NCBI GenBank assembly: GCA_021740915.1
Contig: JAIOYW010000001.1
Location: 248,001-312,000 of the forward strand
DNA: 64,000 nt
From: Ignavibacteriales bacterium
Lineage (GTDB): Bacteria > Bacteroidota > Ignavibacteria > Ignavibacteriales > Melioribacteraceae
Direction: 5' to 3'
The notes below the pieces were generated by a model. The model saw nothing but the letters and a program-made list of their open reading frames with translations, was not told the DNA's origin and searched no databases. Every line of letters begins with the position of its first letter. Position 1 is the first letter of the stretch. Below, in pieces: positions 10,037-19,572 of the stretch. The position numbers and the translations under genes were made by a program.

Positions 10037-10053
10037 TTTTTTTCCTGTTTAGC

Positions 10054-10929
10054 CTAAAAAATAAGTTTATCAATTGCAATAATTGCAACTACTGATAACA
10101 CGTATAAATTAATAATTAAAAAAGTTTTTCTTAAAAGCAATCTTGATGATCCCTGAGAAACCAGCCGGAAAGAAAAAATAGATATCCATAATGCCAGAAT
10201 TGACAAAAAAACAAGCACAAAAATATTCTGGAAATTATTAAAAACCGGAATTAACAGACTACTGATCCCTAATGAAACTATCCAAATAAAAGTCATTCTG
10301 TTTATCTGAGTGTTATTGTATATCTGAGTTATGGTTGGAAAAGCAGCTCTCTGATAATCCTGATCATACAATAAAACTAATAACCAGAAATGGGGTATCT
10401 GCCAGATAAAAAAGAATAAAGCCAATGCCATAATACCTGGATGGCTCAAGTCTCCTCCTGAAGCAGTCCAGCCCATAACCGGTGGAATTGCTCCGATAAT
10501 TGAACCCGGCACAACTGCCATCGCATATCTGATTTTAAGAGGTGTATAAATCACATTGTACCAGACCAAGGCCGTGAACCCCAACATCAGAGTACTAAAA
10601 TCAGTAAAAATGAAAAGAATGCCGAATCCGGATATAAGCATGGCTATTGAAAATATTAAAGCGGATGCCGGACTAATTCTTCCTGAAGGTATCGGACGAT
10701 TCATAGTTCGCGCCATCAAAGCATCACGATCCTTCTCCTGATATTCATTCAGGGCAGAAGAACCACTCGCAAGCAGAAAGACTCCTGCTAAAGTCCAGAT
10801 CAATTTAATTTCTAATGATCCGCTGCTCAGTATAAAACCGACTGACGTGGAAAATGCTACAAATACAGTAATCTTAAATTTCCCAAGATCACTCAAAATT
10901 TCAAAGAACGATAATAATTTGTTTAACAA
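10054..10929 (-). CDS. ctaB: Protohaem IX farnesyltransferase (haem O synthase)
   Basis: This 291-residue UbiA-superfamily membrane protein adds the farnesyl tail to haem B to make haem O, which haem-copper oxidases need. The first Asp-rich motif is clear: NEYQEKDRDALMARTMNRP (about residues 62-80). The second polar loop is seen around LLYDQDYQRAAFPT (about 187). Around nine helices are expected and visible. It sits nine bases downstream of coxB, the usual place. No haem A synthase (CtaA) gene was found in this window, so conversion of haem O to haem A must be encoded elsewhere or not take place. Confidence 0.93.
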   Translation of the reverse strand: MLNKLLSFFEILSDLGKFKITVFVAFSTSVGFILSSGSLEIKLIWTLAGVFLLASGSSALNEYQEKDRDALMARTMNRPIPSGRISPASALIFSIAMLISGFGILFIFTDFSTLMLGFTALVWYNVIYTPLKIRYAMAVVPGSIIGAIPPVMGWTASGGDLSHPGIMALALFFFIWQIPHFWLLVLLYDQDYQRAAFPTITQIYNNTQINRMTFIWIVSLGISSLLIPVFNNFQNIFVLVFLSILALWISIFSFRLVSQGSSRLLLRKTFLIINLYVLSVVAIIAIDKLIF

Positions 10930-10938
10930 GTTAATACT

Positions 10939-11595
10939 TTATAAACCAGCCTTTGTTGCCTTAGCTGCAGAAACACTGCTGGTGTCTGAATACCAGAGAT
11001 TAAATTTCTCGGGGGTCAGAACCTTGACTTTAGTGTACATCATGGAGTGATTTAATCCGCAATACTCTGCGCAAGCAACATCGTAATCACCTGTTTTAGC
11101 AGGCTGCAAAATGAGATAATTCTCTCTGCCGGCGATAACATCTTCCTTCACACGGAAAGCAGGGACGTAAAAAGAATGATTGACATCCACAGAACTAAGA
11201 TGCAGCAATGTCGGAGGATCAAGAGGAATATAAAGAGTATCGGTTATTTTTCCATTATCATAGTTGAATTGCCAATTCCACATTCTTGCAGTTGCATTCA
11301 CTTCGAATACATTATCCGGAATATCCCTGATAACCCGAAATCCCATATAACCATAATAGAACATTGTCATTACAAGAATAGTTGGGATCCCGATCCATAA
11401 AATTTCAAGCCATACATTCCCATGTATATCAACAGGTTTGTGCCCCTTATTTCTGTGGTACTTAAACACAAAATAAACCATAGTAACAGTAACGCCTATC
11501 AATAGTAATACCGATATTGCAACAATATAGATCATTACATTATCCACGACCTCGGTCGTCCTACTGGCAGGATCACCTGTAAATAATAGAAACAT
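10939..11595 (-). CDS. coxB: Cytochrome c oxidase subunit II (CuA)
   Basis: The 218-residue protein has two N-terminal membrane helices and a periplasmic cupredoxin domain that accepts electrons from cytochrome c. The CuA ligands are visible as CAEYCGLNHSMM near the C-terminus, with the upstream His in DVNHSFYVP. It has no fused cytochrome c domain, unlike caa3 subunit II of some relatives; separate cytochromes c are encoded nearby. Three nested starts are possible (GTG 11607, ATG 11601, ATG 11595). I chose 11595 because GAGG lies six bases before it. The GTG would overlap the subunit IV stop by four bases. Confidence 0.93.
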   Translation of the reverse strand: MFLLFTGDPASRTTEVVDNVMIYIVAISVLLLIGVTVTMVYFVFKYHRNKGHKPVDIHGNVWLEILWIGIPTILVMTMFYYGYMGFRVIRDIPDNVFEVNATARMWNWQFNYDNGKITDTLYIPLDPPTLLHLSSVDVNHSFYVPAFRVKEDVIAGRENYLILQPAKTGDYDVACAEYCGLNHSMMYTKVKVLTPEKFNLWYSDTSSVSAAKATKAGL

Positions 11596-11603
11596 ATTCA
11601 TCC

Positions 11604-11900
11604 TCACCTGTTATAAACGTCAAAGAATGTAAGTAAGAAAATTACGACTAAAGTCATACCGCTCACTAATAAGAAAACTTTAAATATTGCTTCTTCAAAC
11701 TTAATATGCATAAATATATTAATAACGAGCGCAGATTTTATCGCTGCGATAAAAAGAGCGATTGCAAGTGCGATCATTCCAAAATCAATGCCGGCAACTG
11801 TAACAGTGATCGAAGTCAGCCCGATCAGTACAAGCCAGATAATAATGTAAATTCCGTAACCGGGAGTGTGGTGTTCGTGCTTGGAGTGTCCTTGATCCAT
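11604..11900 (-). CDS. coxD: Cytochrome c oxidase subunit IV (prokaryotic type)
   Basis: This small 98-residue membrane protein has three hydrophobic helices after a His-rich N-terminus (HSKEHHTPGYGIY-like). It matches the prokaryotic cytochrome c oxidase subunit IV family, including the conserved AIALFIAAIKSALVINIFMH-type helix with Lys and His. It stabilises the oxidase in other bacteria. It lies between coxC and coxB in the conserved gene order, eight bases after coxC. Confidence 0.88.
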   Translation of the reverse strand: MDQGHSKHEHHTPGYGIYIIIWLVLIGLTSITVTVAGIDFGMIALAIALFIAAIKSALVINIFMHIKFEEAIFKVFLLVSGMTLVVIFLLTFFDVYNR

Positions 11901-11907
11901 AAAATCC

Positions 11908-12534
11908 TCAATGAATTAGATAAAATAGCGGAAAAAGGAAAATCCAGATAAGGTCAACCAGATGCCAGTATAACCCTGAGTTTTCCAACTTAACGTGATT
12001 ATCGTATGTGACTTTATCCTTAATAATAAATACAAGCATAAAAAGAAGGATAGCAATTCCAATAATTATATGCAGACCATGTAAACCTGTCATCATATAA
12101 TAGAGACCAAAAAAGACGATTTCTCCATTTGATTTTGCAAGTAATTCTTCTGAACCAGGGTATAAACCATGAGAGAATTTCGCACCCCATTCAAAGTATT
12201 TGTTTATTAAAAACGCAAATGCAAAGAATATTGTCATGGAAAGCATTACAAGAGATAAGAATTTATTCTTCTTCTGAAGCGCAGTAATTGATAATGCCAT
12301 TGTAAGGCTGCTAGTCAGAAGAATAACCGTATTCAGCGTACCCAGCGAAGTGTTTAATTCCATTGCAGCAATTTTAAATTGTTCCGGGTACTGAAACCTG
12401 TAGACTGCATATGCAAGAAACATACCGCCGAACAGCAGAATTTCGGTAAAAAGGAAAAGCCACATTCCCATCCTTGCACCCACATCATCCCGGTGAACAG
12501 GATGAACAGCCGCGGCGTTTTCAGTGTGATTCAT
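11908..12534 (-). CDS. coxC: Cytochrome c oxidase subunit III
   Basis: The 208-residue protein has five predicted membrane helices. This is the short form of subunit III, in which the first two helices of the seven-helix form are absent. Typical family segments are MGMWLFLFTEILLFGGMFLAY (about residue 22), TGLHGLHIIIG (about 145) and the C-terminal YWHLVDLIWIFLFPLFY. Its start lies 14 bases inside the 3' end of coxA, which points to translational coupling. Confidence 0.95.
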   Translation of the reverse strand: MNHTENAAAVHPVHRDDVGARMGMWLFLFTEILLFGGMFLAYAVYRFQYPEQFKIAAMELNTSLGTLNTVILLTSSLTMALSITALQKKNKFLSLVMLSMTIFFAFAFLINKYFEWGAKFSHGLYPGSEELLAKSNGEIVFFGLYYMMTGLHGLHIIIGIAILLFMLVFIIKDKVTYDNHVKLENSGLYWHLVDLIWIFLFPLFYLIH

Positions 12535-14164
12535 TTTTCATTTTCTCCAATAAACTGAAATCATATGGTTCATGATCCACGTAGGGAATCTCATGAAAAT
12601 TCTCCAATGGGGGTGGAGATGAAATATGCCATTCAAGAGTAACTCCTCCCCAAGGATTCTGAGGCGCTTTTGCTCCCTTTAAAAGGCTATAAATAAGATT
12701 TGCAAATATCAATATCAAGGTTATACCCATAATCCATGAACCAATCGTCGAAATCAGATGGAGTTGGGTGAATTCTGGCAAATAATCATAATATCTTCTT
12801 GGCATACCCTGATATCCAAGAATAAACTTTGGGAAATAAAGAAGATTAAAAGCGACGAAGAACAATCCAACGCTGATGTTCGCTACTTTTATATTATACA
12901 TTTTTCCAAACATCTTTGGATACCAATAATATAAGCCTGCAAAAAAAATCGTTCCTGTTCCGCCAAACATTACGTAATGGAAATGGGCAACAACAAAATA
13001 AGTATCATGCAAATGAATATCGGTTGCCAGTGAACCAACGACCAATCCAGTCAAACCTCCGATGGAGAATAGCACGATGAAGGACATAACCCAGAGAAAC
13101 GGTGGTTTCGGATCAATGGAACCTTTATACATCGTTGCTACCCAGTTAAAAACCTTAACTCCGCTCGGAAGAGCAACAATAAAAGTAAGAAATGAAAATA
13201 TCCATCTTGCAGTGTCGCTGATACCGGAAGTAAACATATGGTGTGCCCAAACAAGATATCCAACAAAGGCTATTGCGAGACTTGAAAATGCAATTGCTTT
13301 ATAGCCAAAAATTGTTCTTCTGGCAAAAGTTGGAATAATCTCGGAGACAATTCCCATCGCAGGTAGAATCATGATGTAAACCGCCGGATGAGAATATATC
13401 CAGAAAAGGTGCTGATATAAAATTGGATCACCGCCGAGTGAAGGGTCAAAAATACCGATCCCAAACAACCTTTCCATCATAACAAGCAGAATAGTAATAC
13501 CGATAACCGGTGTTGCAATAATCTGAATCCACGCAGTAGAGTACATACTCCAGACAAATAACGGCATCCTGAAAAAATCCATTCCGGGTGCCCGCATCCT
13601 GTGAACAGTCGTAACAAAATTTAATCCAGTGAGGATTGATGAAAAACCTAGAACAAACGCTGCAAAAATTGCGAGTGAAACATTGGTCCCGGTTCTTACG
13701 CTATAAGGTATGTAAAAAGTCCACCCAGTATCGACCGGGCCACCTGGAAGTAGTAATGAAGTGACAACTAAAATGGCGCCTAAAATGTAAATGTACCATG
13801 AGAGCAGGTTAAGCCTTGGAAAAGCAACATCCCTCGCACCAATCTGAAGAGGTAAGAAAAAATTCCCGAATATCGCTGGTAAACCAGGAACAATAAACAG
13901 GAAAATCATTATAACTCCATGAAGCGTGAAGAAAGAGTTATATGTTTGAGGACCCATGAGCGTCTCACCAGGTGCGATAAGCTCCAGTCGCATTAGAATA
14001 CCGAAAGTCGCTCCCACAATAAAGAAAGCAGAAATTGCTATCAGGTAGAGGATTCCAATTCTCTTATGGTCTGTAGTTAACAGCCAAGAAAGAATTCCTG
14101 AATGCCTGTTCGTACTTTCTTCAAAAAATGATCTATTATTCTCAGCAATTACGCCGTTTGCCAT
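12521..14164 (-). CDS. coxA: Cytochrome c oxidase subunit I, A2-type haem-copper oxidase
   Basis: This 547-residue, 12-helix catalytic subunit reduces oxygen to water at the haem a3/CuB site. The active-site segment reads WIYSHPAVYIMILPAMG: the CuB His and the cross-linked Tyr are present, but the Glu of the canonical HPEVY is Ala and a Tyr-Ser pair precedes the His. This YSHPAVY pattern defines the A2 type known from Rhodothermus and Thermus caa3 enzymes, where Tyr-Ser replaces Glu at the end of the D proton channel. Other ligands are in the TTDHKRIG start region and HDTYFVVAHFHYV (about residue 386). It follows the SCO gene closely. Confidence 0.97.
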   Translation of the reverse strand: MANGVIAENNRSFFEESTNRHSGILSWLLTTDHKRIGILYLIAISAFFIVGATFGILMRLELIAPGETLMGPQTYNSFFTLHGVIMIFLFIVPGLPAIFGNFFLPLQIGARDVAFPRLNLLSWYIYILGAILVVTSLLLPGGPVDTGWTFYIPYSVRTGTNVSLAIFAAFVLGFSSILTGLNFVTTVHRMRAPGMDFFRMPLFVWSMYSTAWIQIIATPVIGITILLVMMERLFGIGIFDPSLGGDPILYQHLFWIYSHPAVYIMILPAMGIVSEIIPTFARRTIFGYKAIAFSSLAIAFVGYLVWAHHMFTSGISDTARWIFSFLTFIVALPSGVKVFNWVATMYKGSIDPKPPFLWVMSFIVLFSIGGLTGLVVGSLATDIHLHDTYFVVAHFHYVMFGGTGTIFFAGLYYWYPKMFGKMYNIKVANISVGLFFVAFNLLYFPKFILGYQGMPRRYYDYLPEFTQLHLISTIGSWIMGITLILIFANLIYSLLKGAKAPQNPWGGVTLEWHISSPPPLENFHEIPYVDHEPYDFSLLEKMKNESH

Positions 14165-14170
14165 CTAAAT

Positions 14171-14938
14171 TTACTCCTTGGAATTTTTCTTTTTTCTAAT
14201 TAATAGCACCATCAAAAATATTCCCACCGAAAGTAGCATTATAGTCCCGATAATCCTGGTAATATTTAGTGTATAAGACCTGCCCTCAGGATCATAACTG
14301 AAACAATATTTAAGAACTTTAGCTATTGTCGGGCTTGATTTTCCACTTTTTGCATCGATTAAAGCAAGTTTCACATCAAACTGATTATACGTATCTCCGA
14401 ATAGATATCTTGAGATCATACCGTTTTCAGAAACAGCAATAAGTGCACCAGGATGAACATAATTACTGTCCGGAGATTTAATAAAATGGTAACCAACTGC
14501 ATCTGCTAACCTTTGTATTGATTCAAGGTCACCTGTAAGAAATAGCCATGAATCTTCCGGTATTTTTTTTCGCATCGATTCCATGTAGCTTTTCTTCCAC
14601 CTTGCTGCTAATTCAGGTGTCTCCCTGTCAGCAATGCTGATAGATAATATTTTATAATCAACACCTGCAATCATATCCAGCCGGTCAACTGTCCATGCGA
14701 GTTCATTGATTAATGGGCTGCAAATCCCGGGACATTCGAAGTACACAAGATTCATAAGCACAGGAGTATCGAAAAACTCGGAGAGTGGTTTCTTTATACC
14801 ATCTGAATTATAAAATTCAATATCCAGAGGTATAATTTGACCAAGCTTTTCATCTATCCCAACTTCGATACTTTTATCGATTGAAACGGGATAGAGAAGG
14901 CTTGCGAGTATGAACGAGATAAAAATTACTTTTTTCAT
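14171..14938 (-). CDS. SCO1/SenC-type copper chaperone for CuA
   Basis: The 255-residue protein has an N-terminal signal anchor (residues 1-17), a thioredoxin-fold domain and a C-terminal membrane helix (about 229-248). The SCO copper-binding site is complete: CPGIC near residue 72 and the distal His in NYVHPGAL (about residue 163). SCO proteins load or reduce the CuA centre of subunit II, which fits its place between a cytochrome c gene and coxA. The extra C-terminal anchor is seen in several SCO homologues of this lineage. Confidence 0.92.
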   Translation of the reverse strand: MKKVIFISFILASLLYPVSIDKSIEVGIDEKLGQIIPLDIEFYNSDGIKKPLSEFFDTPVLMNLVYFECPGICSPLINELAWTVDRLDMIAGVDYKILSISIADRETPELAARWKKSYMESMRKKIPEDSWLFLTGDLESIQRLADAVGYHFIKSPDSNYVHPGALIAVSENGMISRYLFGDTYNQFDVKLALIDAKSGKSSPTIAKVLKYCFSYDPEGRSYTLNITRIIGTIMLLSVGIFLMVLLIRKKKNSKE

Positions 14939-14940
14939 TT

Positions 14941-15867
14941 TTAAATGTTTTTAATTTTCCTGAAAAGCGTTAACAACTCTTCTTGTTGTTTGCTCCCAAC
15001 AATAAGAATGCGATTGGATAGACCAAAATCAGAGGGATTAAATTTCAGCGATTCAAGAAATGTTGTAATATTAGTGGTATTAATGGCCGAACGCTGAATA
15101 TTAACAAAAGCTTTCTTTTTATCTGAAACGAATTCGTTTAATAAAAGATTCTCATCTTGGCTAAAGTTATTGCCGCTATAGAATAATTCTGCTTTATCCG
15201 TAACAATCTTATTTTCTGAAACAATTTTTGATACCGCTACATCCACCGGGATCTGATTTGGAATCTCAATACCTTTTGAAAGGGAATATTGCATATCAAG
15301 GTTCGTCACATTTTGTTCTGTAACAGCCGGAAATTCTGCAAGAGTCTGAATATGCAGTATTATTGCTACCCTGTCAAAAACAGGAAGGTATTCATAAGCA
15401 GCCATTCCATTCTGAGCAATTCCTTCACGAAGTGTTTTGAACATTCCGGAAAAATCTCTTGAATTTGTCCATCCATCTAAAGTCGCAAAATTTCTTGGCT
15501 TTGGATTAAGATTAGCACCTGCATCTCCATCACCTTTCCCTCCATCACCGTGGCAGGATACGCAATTGGCAGTAAATAATTCCTGCCCGCGAATTTTCAT
15601 TTCCGGACTTGGAGTCATAATCAGACTGATATTGAAAGCTGGAGCAATTCCGCCTTTTTTTAACTCAACGTTTCTTTTTACGTCAGCGGAATCAATATTA
15701 GTATATGCCACTTCATTAAGCGATATTTTATCCAGATTCTTAACATATTTAATGCCCAGAAACAGTAATAAAACAAGGACAATAGGATAAAACCAGCCGT
15801 AAAGTCTGATTGGATTCTTTAGCAGATTCCAGTATTTTATTTCATCTTCAATTTTTCTTTTCTGCAT
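14941..15867 (-). CDS. Membrane-anchored monohaem cytochrome c with extra C-terminal region
   Basis: The 308-residue protein has an N-terminal membrane anchor (about residues 24-44) and one class I cytochrome c domain with CVSCH at about residue 98, followed by GDGGKGDGDAG and a Met-containing NGMAAYEYLP loop. After the haem domain ends (about 180), roughly 125 residues remain that I cannot assign. It lies between actF and the SCO gene, exactly at the junction of complex III and oxidase genes. It therefore probably carries electrons from ACIII to the CuA site, possibly as a fixed linker in a supercomplex. That role is inferred. Confidence 0.8.
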   Translation of the reverse strand: MQKRKIEDEIKYWNLLKNPIRLYGWFYPIVLVLLLFLGIKYVKNLDKISLNEVAYTNIDSADVKRNVELKKGGIAPAFNISLIMTPSPEMKIRGQELFTANCVSCHGDGGKGDGDAGANLNPKPRNFATLDGWTNSRDFSGMFKTLREGIAQNGMAAYEYLPVFDRVAIILHIQTLAEFPAVTEQNVTNLDMQYSLSKGIEIPNQIPVDVAVSKIVSENKIVTDKAELFYSGNNFSQDENLLLNEFVSDKKKAFVNIQRSAINTTNITTFLESLKFNPSDFGLSNRILIVGSKQQEELLTLFRKIKNI

Positions 15868-15879
15868 TTTCTATACCTG

Positions 15880-17070
15880 TTACAGTCTGAAATTGATTCC
15901 TCTGATTAATTTTGGATCGCCAATTGCAACAACATTTTCTCTCGATGCTTTGTAATTAAATATCAAGAGAATAAGACCAACGGCGAGAGATAAAAACCCA
16001 GCCTCAATCCAGCCAAAAACAAAAGATTCTTTGCTGAATGTTGGCATAACAAGCCAATATATATCATAAAGATGGGCAAATAGAATCCAGAGTGACATAA
16101 ATTTCAATCTTTTTGGATCCATTTTGGATGGTTGTGAAAGTAATCCGAAATAAGGCACGATAAAGTGGACTACTAATAAACCAAGTGTAACAAATTTCCA
16201 GTTACCTCCCCACCTTGCGAGATACCAAAAAGTTTCTTCCGGAAGATTTGCATACCAAATAAGCATGTACTGGCTAAAAGCAATATATGCCCAGAAATTT
16301 GTAAAAGCAAACAATAGAGCACCAAGGCTATAGTAATTATCACTTTTAAGTCCCTTAACCAGCAACCCCTTCTCATTGAGGTACACTGCAAGAAATGTCA
16401 CAGCAGCAAGACCGGCTAGAACTGTTCCGGAGAAATAGTAAACTCCATAAATTGTCGAGAACCAATGCGGCTCTAAACTCATCATCCAATCGATTGCTGC
16501 AAAAGTGATAGTTAAAGCAAAAAAAGGCATGAAGATTGCTGAGATTTTTATATTTTTTGTCGTAAGATTCTGGTCTTTGGATTCATCTTGTTTTTTCGAA
16601 TTTCCTGTTATTATTTTGTAAAAAATTAACCAGATTGCCATAAATAAGGCAATCCTGATGAGCATAAAACTCTCATTAAGATATGGCGACTTAGAACTAA
16701 GGATTTTATCTGCAGCAACAACATCTGTATGCGTCCAATGATAGAGATCATGCAGATTTAAATAAACAGGAATTGCAGCAATAGGCACCAAAATCAGAAC
16801 AGCCGCCAGAAACTCAGCAATTCTTCGGAAAGGAGTACTCCAAACTGCTCCTCCAATATATTCTATTGCAACAAGGAACATAGCCCCGAGGCCAATGCTT
16901 GTTAACAGCATTAAAAAGACAAGATTATTGAATGCGCTACGAACCGGATCAGAATAATATGCAGCTATGACTAAAATCAGACCAACGACGGAAAGTATCA
17001 ATCCGATTTTCTTAAAGTTCACCGGCAGATCTTTCCTGACATAATCTAAAGAATGATGGGTTGAATTCAT
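15880..17070 (-). CDS. actF: ACIII subunit ActF (quinol:cytochrome c oxidoreductase membrane subunit)
   Basis: This 396-residue polytopic protein has about ten helices. It resembles ActF, one of the two large membrane subunits of alternative complex III, distantly related to NrfD/ActC. Typical features are the N-terminal RKDLPVNFKKIG lead, the WTHTDVV loop (about residue 112) and the SLEPHWFSTIYGVYYFSG segment (about residue 192). ACIII oxidises menaquinol and passes electrons to cytochrome c or directly to the oxidase. The gene overlaps the actDE stop by four bases and stands in the conserved ACIII order. Confidence 0.92.
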   Translation of the reverse strand: MNSTHHSLDYVRKDLPVNFKKIGLILSVVGLILVIAAYYSDPVRSAFNNLVFLMLLTSIGLGAMFLVAIEYIGGAVWSTPFRRIAEFLAAVLILVPIAAIPVYLNLHDLYHWTHTDVVAADKILSSKSPYLNESFMLIRIALFMAIWLIFYKIITGNSKKQDESKDQNLTTKNIKISAIFMPFFALTITFAAIDWMMSLEPHWFSTIYGVYYFSGTVLAGLAAVTFLAVYLNEKGLLVKGLKSDNYYSLGALLFAFTNFWAYIAFSQYMLIWYANLPEETFWYLARWGGNWKFVTLGLLVVHFIVPYFGLLSQPSKMDPKRLKFMSLWILFAHLYDIYWLVMPTFSKESFVFGWIEAGFLSLAVGLILLIFNYKASRENVVAIGDPKLIRGINFRL

Positions 17071-18203
17071 TGTAAATCTGACTCCTTAGCATTTAATGAT
17101 CTTTGTAATGCCCGGACGTATAAAATTGTCGCCCACTTCTCGTTTCTGGACAATTGAGATGAATAAGACGGCATAACATTTTGTCCCATTGCAATGACAT
17201 GGTAAATTCTTCCATCAGTCCAGTCTCTGACTTTCTCCGAATGAAGACTGGGAGGATTGGGAAATTGTCCTCGTAACCTACTGTCCCCTTCTCCCATAAA
17301 ACCGTGACACGGACTGCAGTAAATATCATATTTAACTTTACCAAGCTGCAGATTTGCTTCAGTAATTGGCAATGGATTAACCAGTTTTGAAGCGCCTTCA
17401 GGATCCACAGCATATTCATAAGGCAGGTCACCTCTGGCGATGGTTCCTTGCACAGGGTTTCGCATCGAAAATCCATCTGCGAAGAGCACTGAGCCTTTCT
17501 GCGGATTCAATTTTTCCTGTTCCATCATCCAGGAAAATGGCTGCATGTATAAGACCTTGTTTAAACCTATGTAAACTACCAGGGATGTTGCTATTGCAGT
17601 AACAGCAAGTATTCCGGCAAATTTTTTATCAAGTACAGACCACCATGTTGCATAGGAATCTTCAGTAAAGTATTGGTGAGTGATATTCGTGGCACCCAAT
17701 TCTTCTAAAAACTTGAGTGTTCCATTTTCATCAAATTTTTCATCTTCTGCCAGGATACAAATTCCGTATTTGTCCCGACTGACACTCTTCATATATTCAG
17801 TATCATGCAGAGGATGTGAATTATTCGGGAATTTAAACACTACGAATAACATTGTAAAAACAGTAGCAATAGCAGCTGATAAAACTGTTACCTCAAACAT
17901 AACGGGAACAAATGCAGGTAATGGAAAATATGGCTTACCCCCAATCACGTGGGCATAATCAATAACTGCCATCCAGTACATTAAAGCAAGAGCAGATACT
18001 GTGCCTGAGAGTCCGAATACTAATGCGGCATAACCAAGTTTTGATGGAGGCAGTTTCATTGCCTGATTCATACCATGCAAAGGATATGGGGTATTCACAT
18101 CATACTTTTTATATCCGCCGTCCGATGTTTTTTCAGCGGCATCAATTATTTGATCCGGTGTCTCAAATAATCCTGTTAATGCGTATAAAACTTTTTCTGA
18201 CAT
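17067..18203 (-). CDS. actDE: ACIII subunits ActD and ActE fused
   Basis: The 378-residue protein joins two ACIII subunits. Residues 1-175 are the DUF3341/ActD domain (LYALTGLFETPDQIIDA at the start, then two membrane helices). After another hydrophobic helix (about 199-219) comes a monohaem cytochrome c, the ActE part, with CSPCHGFMGEGD at about residue 295 and a Met in NVMPSYSS. In many genomes these are separate genes. I chose ATG at 18203, one base after the actC stop; an in-frame ATG at 18260 would add 19 unlikely residues inside actC. Confidence 0.88.
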   Translation of the reverse strand: MSEKVLYALTGLFETPDQIIDAAEKTSDGGYKKYDVNTPYPLHGMNQAMKLPPSKLGYAALVFGLSGTVSALALMYWMAVIDYAHVIGGKPYFPLPAFVPVMFEVTVLSAAIATVFTMLFVVFKFPNNSHPLHDTEYMKSVSRDKYGICILAEDEKFDENGTLKFLEELGATNITHQYFTEDSYATWWSVLDKKFAGILAVTAIATSLVVYIGLNKVLYMQPFSWMMEQEKLNPQKGSVLFADGFSMRNPVQGTIARGDLPYEYAVDPEGASKLVNPLPITEANLQLGKVKYDIYCSPCHGFMGEGDSRLRGQFPNPPSLHSEKVRDWTDGRIYHVIAMGQNVMPSYSSQLSRNEKWATILYVRALQRSLNAKESDLQ

Positions 18204-18204
18204 A

Positions 18205-19572
18205 TCAGTGATCCTTATGAGTTGGTTGCGCGCCGTCAACAACTGCTTTAACTTCAGCAATTGATATTACAGGCAGTGTTTTAGTAAAGATCAGCAGAAG
18301 CGTAAAAAATAGACCAAAACTTCCGATAAGAATTCCAAAATCTGTTATTGTTGGAGTGTAGTAAGCCCAGCTTGACGGGAGATAATCACGCGAAAGTGAA
18401 GTAACTGTGATGACAAATCTCTCAAACCACATTCCAACATTGACCAAAACTCCCAAAACGAACATTATCGGAATCGAAGTACGAATTTTCTTAAACCAGA
18501 ACAATTGTGGTGAGATAACATTGCAAGAAATCATTATCCAGTAAGCCCAGGCATACGGTCCAAAAGCTCTGTTAATAAAAGTGAATTGTTCTGCCTGAAC
18601 ACCGCTGTACCACGCAATAAAAAACTCCATTGCATAAGCATATCCAACAAGTGAACCAGTCAGCAGAATAATCTTATTCATATTTTCCAATACTTTGAGC
18701 GTGATTATATGCTCATAATTGAAAATTTTTCTGATAAAAATCAATACATTCTGAACCATAGCGAAACCGGAAAAAACGGCTCCGGCTACAAAATATGGCG
18801 GGAATATTGTTGCGTGCCATCCAGGCATTATAGAGACGGCGAAATCATAACTCACAATAGTATGAACCGAAAGAACAAGAGGAGTTGCAAAACCAGCCAG
18901 GATAAGATACATCATTTCATAATGCTGCCAGTGCCTGTTTGAGAATCGCCAACCTAAACTAAATATCGAATAAATTGTTTTCTTAACTTTAGTACCAGCT
19001 TTATCTCTCAGAACAGCCAGGTCCGGAATCAAACCAACATACCAGAAAATCAGTGAAACAATAAAATAAGTGGAAACTGCAAAAACATCCCATAAAAGAG
19101 GAGAAATAAAATTGGGCCAGATAGAGTGCTGATTTGGATAGGGTGCAAGATAAAGTGGTAACCACGGTCTGCCGGTATGAATCAATGGGAACATAGCTGC
19201 AGTAATTACAGCGAAAATTGTCATCCCTTCAGCAAATCGTGCTATACCTGTTCTCCATTTTTGCCGGAAAAGGAAAAGTATTGCAGAGATTAATGTCCCT
19301 GCATGACCAATCCCAACCCAGAAAACAAAATTCACTATTGGAAATCCCCAGCCAACCGGATTATTATTACCCCACAATCCCGTTCCATAAATAAATGAGG
19401 CGCCAAGTGCAGTGATTCCCGTTAAAAGCATTAATCCAGTAAAGGATATTGCTATAAAAAACTTTTTATCAGGTTTGCTTTCAAGAGGTTTTGATATTAA
19501 ATCATCAAGCTCCCTGAGCGAAGGTCTTCCCTCAACAACCGATAATTCTTGACTGTAGTCAACTGTTGACAC
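18205..19572 (-). CDS. actC: ACIII subunit ActC (NrfD-like quinol-binding membrane subunit)
   Basis: This 455-residue polytopic protein of the NrfD/PsrC superfamily has about ten helices. Landmarks are [22 protein letters not shown] (about residue 64), the [11 protein letters not shown] loop (about 132) and [17 protein letters not shown] (about 245). In ACIII structures ActC forms the quinol-oxidising site next to the Fe-S subunit ActB. The start codon overlaps the last base of actB, so the two are likely translated in a coupled way. Confidence 0.95.
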   Translation of the reverse strand: MSTVDYSQELSVVEGRPSLRELDDLISKPLESKPDKKFFIAISFTGLMLLTGITALGASFIYGTGLWGNNNPVGWGFPIVNFVFWVGIGHAGTLISAILFLFRQKWRTGIARFAEGMTIFAVITAAMFPLIHTGRPWLPLYLAPYPNQHSIWPNFISPLLWDVFAVSTYFIVSLIFWYVGLIPDLAVLRDKAGTKVKKTIYSIFSLGWRFSNRHWQHYEMMYLILAGFATPLVLSVHTIVSYDFAVSIMPGWHATIFPPYFVAGAVFSGFAMVQNVLIFIRKIFNYEHIITLKVLENMNKIILLTGSLVGYAYAMEFFIAWYSGVQAEQFTFINRAFGPYAWAYWIMISCNVISPQLFWFKKIRTSIPIMFVLGVLVNVGMWFERFVITVTSLSRDYLPSSWAYYTPTITDFGILIGSFGLFFTLLLIFTKTLPVISIAEVKAVVDGAQPTHKDH

